From contig WWBZ02000017.1 of assembly GCA_011503125.2 (NCBI GenBank), positions 1-64,000 on the forward strand: a DNA stretch of 64,000 nt, read 5' to 3'. Below the pieces are notes generated by a model that worked only from the letters and a program-made list of their open reading frames with translations, searched no databases and was not told the DNA's origin. Shown in pieces: positions 53,202-62,800 of this stretch (position 1 is its first letter; each line of letters begins with the position of its first letter). The DNA comes from Botryosphaeria dothidea. Lineage: Eukaryota > Ascomycota > Dothideomycetes > Botryosphaeriales > Botryosphaeriaceae. The position numbers and the translations under genes are program-made.

Positions 53202-54389
53202 TTATATAATTTCCTGGCGATCGACCCGGCTAACAAGAGGTTCGTGTCCCCGCTGCAGCGGATAATGCTAATGGCTAGAGATATCAACGTCGAGCACCTC
53301 GAGACGATCCACCCGTTTATAAGAATGCCGTGGGCTAATAGGCCGATTATTGACGTTGAATCACTCGAGGCGGCAAAGCTGCGAGCTAGCTCTCCACCGT
53401 AGTTAGAGGTGGCCATCTTCACGGGTAGCGCGCGAAGAGACGGCAAGCTCGGAACCGGCGTCTTTTACGTAGACAGCAAGGGCACGACTATCGTTGCTTA
53501 TTCGTCTATAGTTGGTAAGTCTGAGGTAGTAGACACCCCTTTTATAGAGCTTTAGGCAATGCACTAGGCTGTAGAGCTGATACAAGGCACGTGGTCTACT
53601 ACGATGGTGGTTGAATACCCCTAAGCAGCTATAATAAAACACGCTATCTACAGCGACAGTAAGACTGCTCTTCGTCTCCTCCGTAGGCTACGATAGGGGC
53701 CGCGTTAAGAAATTATTAGAAGCATCCTCCGCTTGTTAGACTAGATTAGATATAATAAGGGGCCGCCTATCGAGTTTAGATGGGTGCCGGCGCACGAAGG
53801 AATTGCAGGGAACGAGAGGGCGCATAGCTTAGCACTAAAAGCTATAGAGAGCAACTAGGAGCCTCCTCTAAGCAGGCTACTACGGTCGTCGGCCATAGCC
53901 CGGTATAAGGAAGTTACCTCGGGACTGTGGAGGAAGACGTTCGAAGCGTCCAAGGTCGGCGAGTCGAGCCGCAAGCTCGACCGCGCACTGGCGTACTTTT
54001 ACACCGAGAAACTCTACGACTAGCTAAACTACAGGCAGGCAGTAGTAATCGCGTAGTTAAGGACGTCGAAAGCAAGCCTAAACGAGCCGCTATATAAGAT
54101 TAAGCGAGCAGAGGCACCCTCGTGTAGGTGCGGAGCAGAAAAGGAAACCGTCAAGCACTTCCTGCTCGAATGTCCACGCTAGATGGATTACCGGGCTAAA
54201 TTACACATCGACCTAGGAAGTAGATTTGGAGATCTCGCATTTATGCTAGGTGGATGGTCGGGCACGAAAAGACCCGACGGTAAGTATGTGGATGGCCCGC
54301 CGGAGAAGTGGCGGGCAGACGTGCGCGCAGTCAAAGCAACGGCGGCATTTGCTCTGGCCACGGGAAGACTAATCGCAACCAAAGACTAA
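53202..54389 (+). pseudogene. LINE-C ORF2 C-terminal relic (RNase H plus zinc finger)
   Basis: The frame reads LAIDPANKRFVSPLQRIMLM, then RNase H (EVAIFTGSARRDGKLGTGVF near 53410; YSDSKTALRLLR near 53650; FRWVPAHEGIAGNERAHSLA near 53775). It ends with a Cys/His module C-x-C-x8-H-x4-C (CRCGAEKETVKHFLLEC, 54124-54174) and a tail ending ATGRLIATKD (stop 54387-54389). The stops are TAG or TAA, matching RIP. Confidence 0.85.
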
Positions 54390-54730
54390 GAGCTCAATCC
54401 TTCTTAAGCCAAATTAACTCCTTCTCTAGCCAGCCGTCACGCCGCTATAGGGACTAATAGCACTCGGGAAGTGGTCTCGAAGGGGATGGTATGAGGAGTG
54501 CAGGGAGGATAGCTCTATTTTCACATTTCCTTTGTTTTATTCTCGCATTTTGTTTTGCGTTATCTGCTAGTGCTTTTGGTTGTCTATTTTCAAATTGTTG
54601 AACAGGAGGGAGAATAATTTCTTTGCATTCAGCGTGCTGGGCTTTGAATGAACCGGGATCCTAATGTAGATTAGCGTCGAATAGCGTTACTTGTCCCTAT
54701 GGTCTACTGAGGCCGACGGGGTGTATGAAT

Positions 54731-54757
54731 TATCATCATCATCATCATCATCATCGT
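54731..54757 (+). repeat. LINE-C (ATC)n tail
   Basis: About eight ATC units at the 3' end, followed by the target duplication. Confidence 0.9.
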
Positions 54758-54844
54758 CGTCTTCTCTTCTTTCTCCTTAAGTCTAGCTTAACGTACTTAG
54801 CGCAATAAACCTTTCAGCGATCATCCTGAGGTTGAGCCCTGACA
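54758..54844 (+). repeat. Ty3-C LTR fragment, 3' part
   Basis: Begins with the LINE-C target duplication, then CTCCTTAAGTCTAGC...GTTGAGCCCTGACA, completing the LTR left at 51520. Confidence 0.87.
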
Positions 54845-56290
54845 CCCGCCTAATACTCTGGCCTAGTAAGTATATATTCGTCCGGCACTCTAACTATTAA
54901 GAGATAGGTGCTATGCTTGCTATAAGAAGTCTGCTAGGAAGAGCAAAGCTGAATGTAAGACTTCTTTTTAGAATGACCAATGCTCGACTTTGATGCCTAT
55001 GTGCTATAGTAAGAAAACGCCAGCGCTACGCGGCCAACGATTTCTCCACAGGATAACAACGGCAATCGAGCGCATTAACGCGTCCGGCTGGGCGATTCCG
55101 CCGTTCATTATCCTAGCCGGGAAGGTGCACCAGTCAAACTAGTATTAAGAGCTGCTAGCTAATTGGGTTATTGCTGTAAGCAGCAATGGGTGGACGACTA
55201 ACCAGCTCGGATTTGAATAGATCAAGCACTTCAACACGCACACGGAGTCTTATACAAAGGGAACACACCGTTTCCTTATCCTCGATGGCCACAGCAGCCA
55301 TGCAACGCCCGAATTTGACCAGTATTGTATGGCGAACAATATTATCACGCTCTGCATGCCTGCATATATATCACATCTCCTCCAGCCGCTTAATATAAGC
55401 TACTTCTCCCCTCTTAAGCGCTCGTACGGTCATAAGGTTCATAAAAATGTCCGCCAAGGAATCCATTATATTAATAAGTGATGGAATGCATGGACTGTAG
55501 TGGAGGCCATGGGCCTGGAATGACTCTCCCTTTGTTCTCTTTGTTCACTCGCATCTCCAAGACCATTGGCAGATTAGCTCTAATAGCTCGCTTAACGAGC
55601 AGAGCTTGGCAGTTGGGTATATCAACCCCTGCCAACTCTCTCTTCAATCGATCATCCTTTCGCACCACATCCATCAATAAGGATGACTTCCTTTCTATAT
55701 ACTCGAAGGCACGCCCGTCAGTCTTTACGGATAAAAATATCAGAAGCGGTTTCTAGGCTACAGGACTTATACCATACGACCCATAACGCGTCTTATCGTC
55801 TCTTACCGTCACCAAAACACCCTCTCCACTAGGTACGGCGAACGGACAAGCACCTTAATGGACGTCAGAAACACCTCATACTTTGGCCCAGCTAGAGCAG
55901 CAGACTCGACTCGTACGGGATTTCATCCAGCGCCAATCGCAGAGCCCAACAAACCAAGCATTTAGCCAACTTGTAAAGGGATGTCAGATGGCGATGAATT
56001 CAGCTGTGATACTCGCAAAGAAGAATTCGAAGCTTCGTACAGCTAACCAACGGCGAAAATAAAAGCAGCAATACCGACGAAGATATATTATATAGGGAGG
56101 CGCTCTACAGGCCCAGTAGGGGCAGTTCTTAGTTTAAGGGATAGAAAATAGGGAAGAAGAGGCTAATCAACTAGAGGTGGCGACTGTACAACGTGCGCCG
56201 CCGACGTGCAGTAACTGCCATTTACAAGGCCATACCATTCGCCGATGCGCCGGGGTTCAGCGAGTAGTCAGATAGGAATTTCAACTGAAT
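54845..56290 (+). pseudogene. Fot1/pogo-type (Tc1-mariner) transposase relic
   Basis: The DDE part reads IERINASGWAIPPFIILAGKV (55050-55120), GWTTNQLGFE (near 55180-55210), FLILDGHSSHATPEF (55270-55310) and NIITLCMPAYISHLLQPLN (55330-55390), which are hallmarks of pogo/Fot1 transposases including the second catalytic Asp in LDGH. After the insert at 55479-55676 it continues DDFLSIYSKARPSVFTDKN, LIPYDP and a C-terminal zinc knuckle CSNCHLQGHTIRRC (56208-56250). The N-terminal DNA-binding part is missing; 54845-55030 has no recognisable frame. RIP-type stops and at least one frame change. No terminal inverted repeats identified. Confidence 0.82.
55479..55676. mobile_element. Small MITE-like insertion (198 bp)
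   Basis: It splits the transposase relic between HYINK and DDFLS. Ends are TGATGGA...TCCATCA (7-bp inverted repeat), flanked by ATAAG (55474-55478 and 55677-55681). It is not RIPed, unlike the relic, so it is younger or single-copy. It holds a 68-codon minus ORF (55471-55677) with no known domain. Inverted repeats plus duplication favour a non-autonomous DNA element, but they are short. Confidence 0.6.
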
Positions 56291-56527
56291 TTAAGGCGTT
56301 GTGATGGAACATTTACGCGAGGATGCGTCCTGGGTTTGGTGGGGTGCGCAGCTCACTGGTGAAACACGTTAACGGAGATGATTGAGCTCATTTTCCATCA
56401 AAATGTAAAGTACGTAAGAGCTTGTATCGAATGTTAAATGTGAGGCGGTTTGATAGAAAAGACCGTGGGAATTGAGCTGTACTGGTTGACAGTACATGTA
56501 GGGGGCGACAAATCCTCCAAAAGGCGC
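56291..56527. other. 3' flank of the secreted protein gene
   Basis: Normal CpA/TpG composition. No ORF of note and no element recognised. Probably the 3' UTR and terminator region of the minus-strand gene. Confidence 0.5.
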
Positions 56528-57220
56528 TTACCCTATAGTACTACTTTCCTCAAGGGGCAAAATCGAGAGATCCTCGACCGAATCCAGTACTGGATAGTTA
56601 AACACCGCCCCTCTCAAAAGCGCATCAACGGAGCTCCCGCTTAAAGCACACTCGATCTCTGATTGGGCATTGATCTTCCCGATCCAAGATACCCAGGAAG
56701 CCTTTGTAGACATCTGTTCCAAAATCCCGTTTACGGAAACCGATAGCTGACCACCAGTTTCCAGAACGTGGTGTGGAAGAGAAACTCCGACTGTTGAGCA
56801 GACCGCTTCAACTTCCGTGACACCGATTTGGTTCGCCGGTTTTATTGCCATCTCTGTCTTTTGTCTCTTCGACGCTTGTGCCTCGTGAACATTCTTTCTT
56901 TGGTTTGACGGTATGCATTTGATATCTTCAACCGTCCAGATAACACCCCCCCTACTCGTAATAGTTCTCTTTCGCATTACGTTTTCGCATTGCGATCCGG
57001 GATCGCAACTGCCGTTGACTTCTCTCTCTTCACCGGTCTGTGTATTCCTACACATCGCAAGCCAAGTTTCATCTGTCTGACAAAGAGCCCAGATAGGGTC
57101 CCATTCGTTGCCATAAGTATCTCGACATGCATCGAAGGTGTCCTGGTTCCGCTTTTCGAGATTCGCGAGACAAAAAGTGTAAAGATAGCTCGAAAGAACA
57201 ACTAAGATAGAAAAAACCAT
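56528..57220 (-). CDS. Small secreted Cys-rich protein (230 aa), effector-like
   Basis: Intact, un-RIPed ORF in a transposon-dominated region. Residues 1-19 form a hydrophobic signal peptide (MVFSILVVLSSYLYTFCLA). A Lys-Arg at 23-24 (LEKR) could be a Kex2 site. The mature part has eight Cys (32, 47, 57, 72, 78, 102, 141, 191). The first six lie in a compact N-terminal module with ACRDTYGNEWDP and CDPGSQC, followed by a Lys/Arg-rich linker (108-127) and a C-terminal domain with two Cys. No enzyme motif and no other membrane segment, so secretion is likely. Length, Cys content and subtelomeric position fit effector candidates of plant- or insect-associated fungi, but function is unknown. The start is preceded by a CT-rich leader and a good context (TCACTATGG). 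No intron is needed. Confidence 0.8.
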   Translation of the reverse strand: MVFSILVVLSSYLYTFCLANLEKRNQDTFDACRDTYGNEWDPIWALCQTDETWLAMCRNTQTGEEREVNGSCDPGSQCENVMRKRTITSRGGVIWTVEDIKCIPSNQRKNVHEAQASKRQKTEMAIKPANQIGVTEVEAVCSTVGVSLPHHVLETGGQLSVSVNGILEQMSTKASWVSWIGKINAQSEIECALSGSSVDALLRGAVFNYPVLDSVEDLSILPLEESSTIG

Positions 57221-57350
57221 AGTGATATTGAATAAGTGTGAAGCAAGATAGGTAGGGAGTTTAATCGAGAGGAAAATAAAGTAGTTAGAGAGATAATAAA
57301 AAAGAGGTGGAGGTGGAGGTGGAGGTATGTATATATATGTTAACTTAGAG
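57221..57350 (-). promoter_or_regulatory. Promoter and leader of the secreted protein gene
   Basis: The minus strand has TATATATACATAC (plus 57326-57339), about 105-120 bp upstream of the ATG. Between them are (CCACCT)n, four units (plus 57303-57325), and a CT-rich stretch ending CAATATCACTATGG. CT-rich leaders are common in highly expressed fungal genes. The transcript start is not determinable here. Confidence 0.55.
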
Positions 57351-57623
57351 AAAGTTTCGTTGTTACGCTATGTATAATTAATTAGAGAGTAATCTTCTAA
57401 ATATAGATGCTCTATTTTTAGCCCCTTAATTTATTGAATTGAATTGAGTTAAGTTACATTTATTTACCCTAATTCATCGCCCTGGGCGATATGCAGGCTA
57501 TAGACTATTTAAAGTAATTCTCGAGTAATATATTAGTATGTATATTAAATTAGGAGAGAAGGTAGGAGGGCGGGGGGTAGGGATTATAGGGTTGTGGTGG
57601 AGTTCTACTCCTTAGGCTTATCT
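57351..57623. other. AT-rich spacer
   Basis: AT-rich, non-coding, with a ATTGAATTGAATTGAG pentamer run near 57434-57450. Moderate RIP on the distal side. No element recognised. Confidence 0.5.
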
Positions 57624-57772
57624 TATAACGAGCGGGCCTCTACCTCTAAGAATCTAAATACTAAAGAGGAAGAAAACCTATCGAGGATTTTCCTTAAGTA
57701 GGTATAAGAAGAGGTGCACGAGGAACGAGTGGACGACTAAAGACTAAGCACTGCGTGCGAAGGCCTTGTTAC
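57624..57772 (-). repeat. Ty3-A LTR fragment, RIPed
   Basis: TATAACGAGCGGGCCTC...GAAGGCCTTGTTAC matches the first ~150 bp of the Ty3-A LTR with RIP changes, then similarity stops at CTATTAGG. It lies ~400 bp upstream of the secreted protein gene. Confidence 0.85.
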
Positions 57773-58750
57773 CTATTAGGCCTACGCCTAAGCAAGGGAC
57801 GAACTACCGGGTATCTACCCGGCGGTCTCAACGGAAATTACCTAACTTCCGCTAAGGCTATTAGTTAGCAACCTAGTATATAGTCTTTCTTTCTTCTCTT
57901 TCTCTTTTCTCTTTAGTTTACTTTTTCTAAGTAGTCTAATGCTAGTAGCCTCTTAAGACCAACAACCCTATACCCTTAGGTTTTACTTCCTCGGATATTA
58001 TAATTTCTTAGTTTATATTAAATTAATTTATATAGTAAAATCTAACGCTATTACCGAAAGCACTAGCGATAGCTTTTTCTTAATTCTAGGAGCTATCGTG
58101 ACAGAGTATAGCATGCGGGCCCGCGTTAAAGTGGACGGTAATGCCCTTTTATAGGCTACGTAAGGCGGGGAAAGTTGTATCGCGCTTTAATATTAATAGT
58201 TTAGCGCGGCAACGGCATGATCGCAAAAACTTAACATGCTGCGCCGTGCACTGATCGCATCTTGGCCGTGGGCTTATACGGGACCACGTCGGGCTAAGGA
58301 GGAGCTTCTTTCAAGTGTATGTAGGCTTGCGCTTTCAGACCTGTGCGGAATCATCCCATGTTTCCAAAGCCATTGGCAAAATCGCATCAATACATCAAGT
58401 TGTAACTCGTCCCGAAACAGATCAAGGTGTTGAAAGGTGGGCTACGATCAGTTGCGTTTCTTTTAACAGAAGAAGTTTTGTTGCAGTTCCCTCGGGAACT
58501 TGCTGAATGCGCAGCATATCCTTGCGTGCCTAGGGAGAGAAAACGAAGATGTAGAAGACTCTGATTTCTGAAGGTAGTAACTATGGTGGCTTAAATACAT
58601 GACTGTTAGGTACAAATTAGGTAGAGTTAAGGTAGTAATTAGGTAGATATTAGGTAGAGATAGGGTAGTAGTAGTAAGTACGGAACAGGTTGGGTAGTAG
58701 GTAGGTGCCTGAATTGCCACCGTATGCCTAAGTAATGCCTAAACCGTTAC
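57773..58750. other. Mixed repeat-derived region, including the 3' LTR side of Copia-B
   Basis: 57773-58090 is RIPed and has a CT-rich run after TATATAGTC, LTR-like. 58100-58560 has normal composition and short ORFs that do not look coding. 58600-58720 is a degenerate (TTAGGTAGA)n-like stretch. On the minus strand an LTR appears to begin TGTAACGGTTTAGGC at 58751, preceded by a purine tract (AAAGGGGGTG). Its other end was not found. Confidence 0.45.
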
Positions 58751-58751
58751 A

Positions 58752-59880
58752 CACCCCCTTTATAATAGCTTGTTAAATAGCTATTATAATAAAAAGAAAT
58801 GCTGGATAGGATAAACAACGGTAAACTAAGTATACTAAGTCCTAGAACGCCGAATAAGGAAGGTTTATTTTGCAATTTAAGGCCTATTCCTAGCCTATAA
58901 CGGGCTTAATATCCGTTAGGTTAAGTTGTTTTACGAATTATCTAAATCGCTGGGGCGGTAGTTGCTTTATAAGGCCGTCCGTAATTATTTCGGCTAATAG
59001 AGACCAGGTAAGGGAAATCTGGTTCTTGCGGACCTCCTGGCGTAGCCAATAGTAATAAATATCGACGTATCGTAGCTTAGTATTAAGCTAAGGTATAGGT
59101 TCTTCGAGTAGTCGAATCGTTTGGCGGTTATCGCACTGAACATTAATAGAATAACCTAGAGTAAAGTCGAGTTCCTAGAAAAGACGTTCCTACTAAATTG
59201 TTTCTTTAGCCGTGGTTAATAGGGCTAGAAGTTCGGCTTTAGTGCTTGACGTAGTGACCGTCCGCTGCTTATTTGCTGCCCAGTCGATCGGGCCACCGAA
59301 TAATAAAAAGATTAAGCCTTGGTAGCTTTTCCGGGTCGTAGGGTCATTCCCGAATAAGGCGTCACTGCAGGCAAGGAAAACCTACTTTAGGGAATTTTCC
59401 CAGAGTCCTGAGAAGGAGATTGCAAGGGTCTTTGTACCTAAAAGGTACTCGATTACCCTGTTAGCGTAGGCAAGGTGAAGAGGAGAGGGATTTTTAAGAA
59501 ATTCGGATAGCCTAGATAAGGCCTAAGCAATATCCGGCCTGGAGGTGACTGCGGCGAAATTGATCGATCCGATACGCTATTAATAAGCGTATATTTCTTG
59601 CTCTGAGGCTTAGGTTGTAGCCGAAATAAGGTCGTCTTAGGGCAATGGAGTTAAATAAGGCTTTGGCTGTAAGTTGAACTTAACTCCAAGCTTACTAATA
59701 TAGGAATCCTGGCATAGATAGAGCTCTCGTTTAGCTCTATCCCTTGTAATCCTGATGTTTAGAAACCAAGCAAGTTCCCCTAGTAACCGCATTTGATATA
59801 CGGATACTAATTGGCTTACAAAGTAATTAGCGGATTCCTTATCCTCTAGACGATAGAGTAGGCAGATATCGTCCACGTAT
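58752..59880 (-). pseudogene. Copia-B relic: RT end and RNase H
   Basis: The minus frame starts with VDDICLLYRLEDKESANYFV, which carries the Copia RT VDD motif, then FLNIRITRDRAKRELYLCQDSYI. It continues through the RNase H region (TSSTKAELLALL near 59235; LRYVDIYYYWLRQE near 59060) to a stop near 58850. TAG/TAA stops are RIP-type. The 5' two thirds of the element lie beyond the LINE-A copy, if they exist. The sequence differs from the Copia element at 14626-20065, so this is a second family. Confidence 0.82.
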
Positions 59881-62800
59881 TTATTTATTTATTTATTTAT
59901 TTAGTTTTACGTCCTTTTTTCAGCCTATAACTATTAAAGACGGAGTTTCTAGAACTCGTAGCTATAGAAGGGTAATACCTCTTTTTGGTAAAGGTAGGCT
60001 ATTTAGGTATAGTAAACGGTATAGCGCCTATCGCCTAAATAGGCTAGTAGCTAAAGGAAATAAAGAAGAAATAGATATAAGGAAAGTAAAAGAAAATACG
60101 GTAGGTATACGTTTATTTAGAGCTCCGCCGAGCTATTTTCTAGATACTATCTCTATATAGATATCTTTATTTATTTTAGAAAATCTAGCGTACTAGATAT
60201 TCCTTTTATCGATGTAAGAAGCTCCTTTAGGTCTAGATAGTCTCTTCTAAGTATATCCTTTATACTCCTTCTTTCGTAGGAGTATTTTAGGCATTTTAGT
60301 AAGAGATGTCTAGGTGTTTGTTTTGCTATATTCGTGCATAGGCACCTATCGGTTTCGGCGTATTTAAACCTAAAGAGATAGGATCTAAAGTATCCGTATC
60401 CTATCTTTAGTTAGTAAAAGGCGGAGGCTAATTCTCGCTCTTTTAAAGGGGCTTTTAGTTTCCGTTTAACTTAATAGCCGTATAGTTCCTTATAGGTAGA
60501 GGCTAAGGTATTTTTAAGCTTCTTTTCCCACTCTTTATAAAGCTCTTCCTTTAGCTATATTCCGTAGAAGGCTACGCTATTTTTTAAGCTCGATATAGGT
60601 AGTCTAGTAGCTTCTTTTGCTAGTTTATCCGTAGTTTTATTTCTAAGAATATCTTTATATCTAGGTACCCATTCTAGAGAGATTTTGTTCCCCTTATCCT
60701 ATAGGATTTTTACTACTTTTACTACCCGGATTTATTAGTCTTAGCTAGGAGTATTAGCTAGGGTTTATAGCCGTAAGAGTGCGGCTTAGTTATCCGTATA
60801 GACTCTTATTTCTCGGTTTTTATATCTACGTTTACTAGCAAATTCGAGGGCATTTATAATACCTTCTAGTTCGCCGTTATAAACGAGGTAGTTAGGACCG
60901 TAGTTCCTAACTAGTTCTTATTATATTAAGTCTCGAGATTGGCTAAGGTCTAGTATTTCTATTCCTATTTCTATTTCTTTTCCGTTAGGAAGTTATAAGG
61001 CGTCGGAATATATAGATACTTAACTATTCGGGGCTTCTAGGACGGCCTTATTATATACTTTCGATTCGGCTTCCTTCTCTAGTATAGATATCCTAACCGA
61101 ATAAGGAGGGCTACCGCTCTACGGTTTAAAAAAAAAGGGGTCTATCTCTTCTATCTCCTTAGAAATTTTAGAGTATATTTTCCTTATTCTTTCTATCTAT
61201 ATAGGGGGTATACTACTAAAGTTTCGGTTAGATTCTCTCTCTATTTCGCAGCGGATTAGATATTTCTTTTCGAGCTATCTTATTCTAAACGTATACTTTT
61301 TTAAAATATCGTTTAGACGGAGCTCGGAGGGTAGAATTACCGTCTCTAATTCTAAAGGAATAATAGAAGTAGTTTTAAAAACTCCTAGAATCTTCCGTAG
61401 AGTAAGGTTTTAGAGTAGTATATATTAGCGTTTAAACTATACCTAATTTTTCTAGAAGATTTAATAGCTATAATCGGCTACGCTAGTAATATAGACTATA
61501 TATAGCTATCTAACCGCGTAGGGGGATAAACCTCGTTCGATATTAGCTAGTCTAGAGAGGCGTTAGAAGGCTAAACGGGCTTAGCTAACTCTTATAGAGA
61601 CGTACTTCTTAAAAGTTAGTTTTAAGTCGAAGAAGATTTCTAGCTAACGGACGAGTTTTTAAGGTTCTACTATATTACCGTCTAGTAAAATAATAGAGGT
61701 TTAGCTAGCCTCTTTATTATTAGAGAAGTATAGAAGTTTAGTCTTTAAAAGGTCGAATTCTACCCCGTTCTCTTAGCCCCGCTTATAGAGCTATTTTACC
61801 TCTTCTTCTAATAGACGTTTATTACGTTTATAGCTAGAAAAACTAGCTACTAGAGTAATATCGTCTATATAAAATAAGTAGATAATTTTACTTATCTTAA
61901 AGAGCTTATAAATATATATAAGAAATAGTATAGAGAAGATCGGGCTTCCCTAAGGAATCTTAGTCTCTATTCTACTAAAATTCTTATTTTCTTCGTTAAA
62001 GGTAAGGCCTAGTACTCGTAGATTAAGAAAAGATCTAACCTATATAAGTAGATTAACTAGTAGGCCTATTCTTACTATTATAGCTAGTAGTTATTCTTAG
62101 GCGACGTAGTTAAAGACTTTTTTTATATTAAGAAATAAGGCCGAGGTTTTATACTTTTTACGGCGATTCTTCTCGGCGATATTTATTAATAGTAGAGCGG
62201 TATTAATAGTAGATTTCTTTAGCCTTTCTCTAATTTAGAAGGAATCTAGAAGAGAGATTATTTCTACTAAAAAGCCTAGCCTTCTTACTAGTATCTATTT
62301 AAGAGTTTTTTCTAGGTAATTAAGAAGTAAAATTACTCTATAAGCCTTTAGAATAGATTCGTCGGGTTTATTTAGCTTCTTTAGAATTATACCGGTAGCT
62401 CTTCTCTAGTATAACGAATAGTATCTATATATAAAAAGTAGGCTATATACCTAATAGAAGGCGTTAGAAGTAGTTTTAAACGCTTAGATAATTATCTCTT
62501 ATATTATAGCGTCTAGGCCTAAAGTCGTGCCTTTTATTTAATTTAAGTATATTTTTTCTAGTTCCGTATAGCTAAGAATAGGCTATTTCTAGTCTTTAGA
62601 GAGGGAGTAACTATTCTACTTAAACGGAGGGGCTAAAAAAGATATAGAAAAGAGGCCCTCTCTTAGGGTAGAGTACTATCCCTTAAAACTAGTCTTAACT
62701 TAGCTATCTTTTTTCTTTATAAGAGAAATTTAATCGTAGAATCGCGGCTTCGTATAGAATATAGCTTTATATATATCTTAGAGAGAGTTTAACGAGAGAA

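Larger units (their letters stand above)
51521..54757 (+). mobile_element. LINE-C, internally deleted non-LTR retrotransposon
   Basis: A 13-bp target duplication CGTCTTCTCTTCT (51508-51520 and 54758-54770) and a (ATC)n 3' tail (54731-54757). At 3.2 kb it is too short for a full LINE. The 5' part (51521-53180) holds GC-rich sequence of mixed RIP state with no clear ORF, possibly including remnants of ORF1. The endonuclease-RT core is missing. The RNase H end of ORF2 is clear (53200-54389). Other short ORFs in 51770-53640 have no recognisable domain. Confidence 0.85.

Noticed and set aside
52134..53642. Several minus ORFs of 65-131 codons in LINE-C
   Set aside because: Antisense to the GC-rich LINE-C body and its RNase H frame; no domain or start context.
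55186..55398. 70-codon plus ORF MGGRLTSSDLNRSS...
   Set aside because: Out-of-frame reading of the pogo transposase relic, which shows the conserved motifs in another frame.
58463..58720. 85-codon minus ORF (Tyr/Leu/Thr-rich)
   Set aside because: Translation of the degenerate TTAGGTAGA-like repeat; no coding features.
58600..58720. Interstitial telomere repeat
   Set aside because: The units resemble TTAGGTAGA but no run of exact TTAGGG is present.
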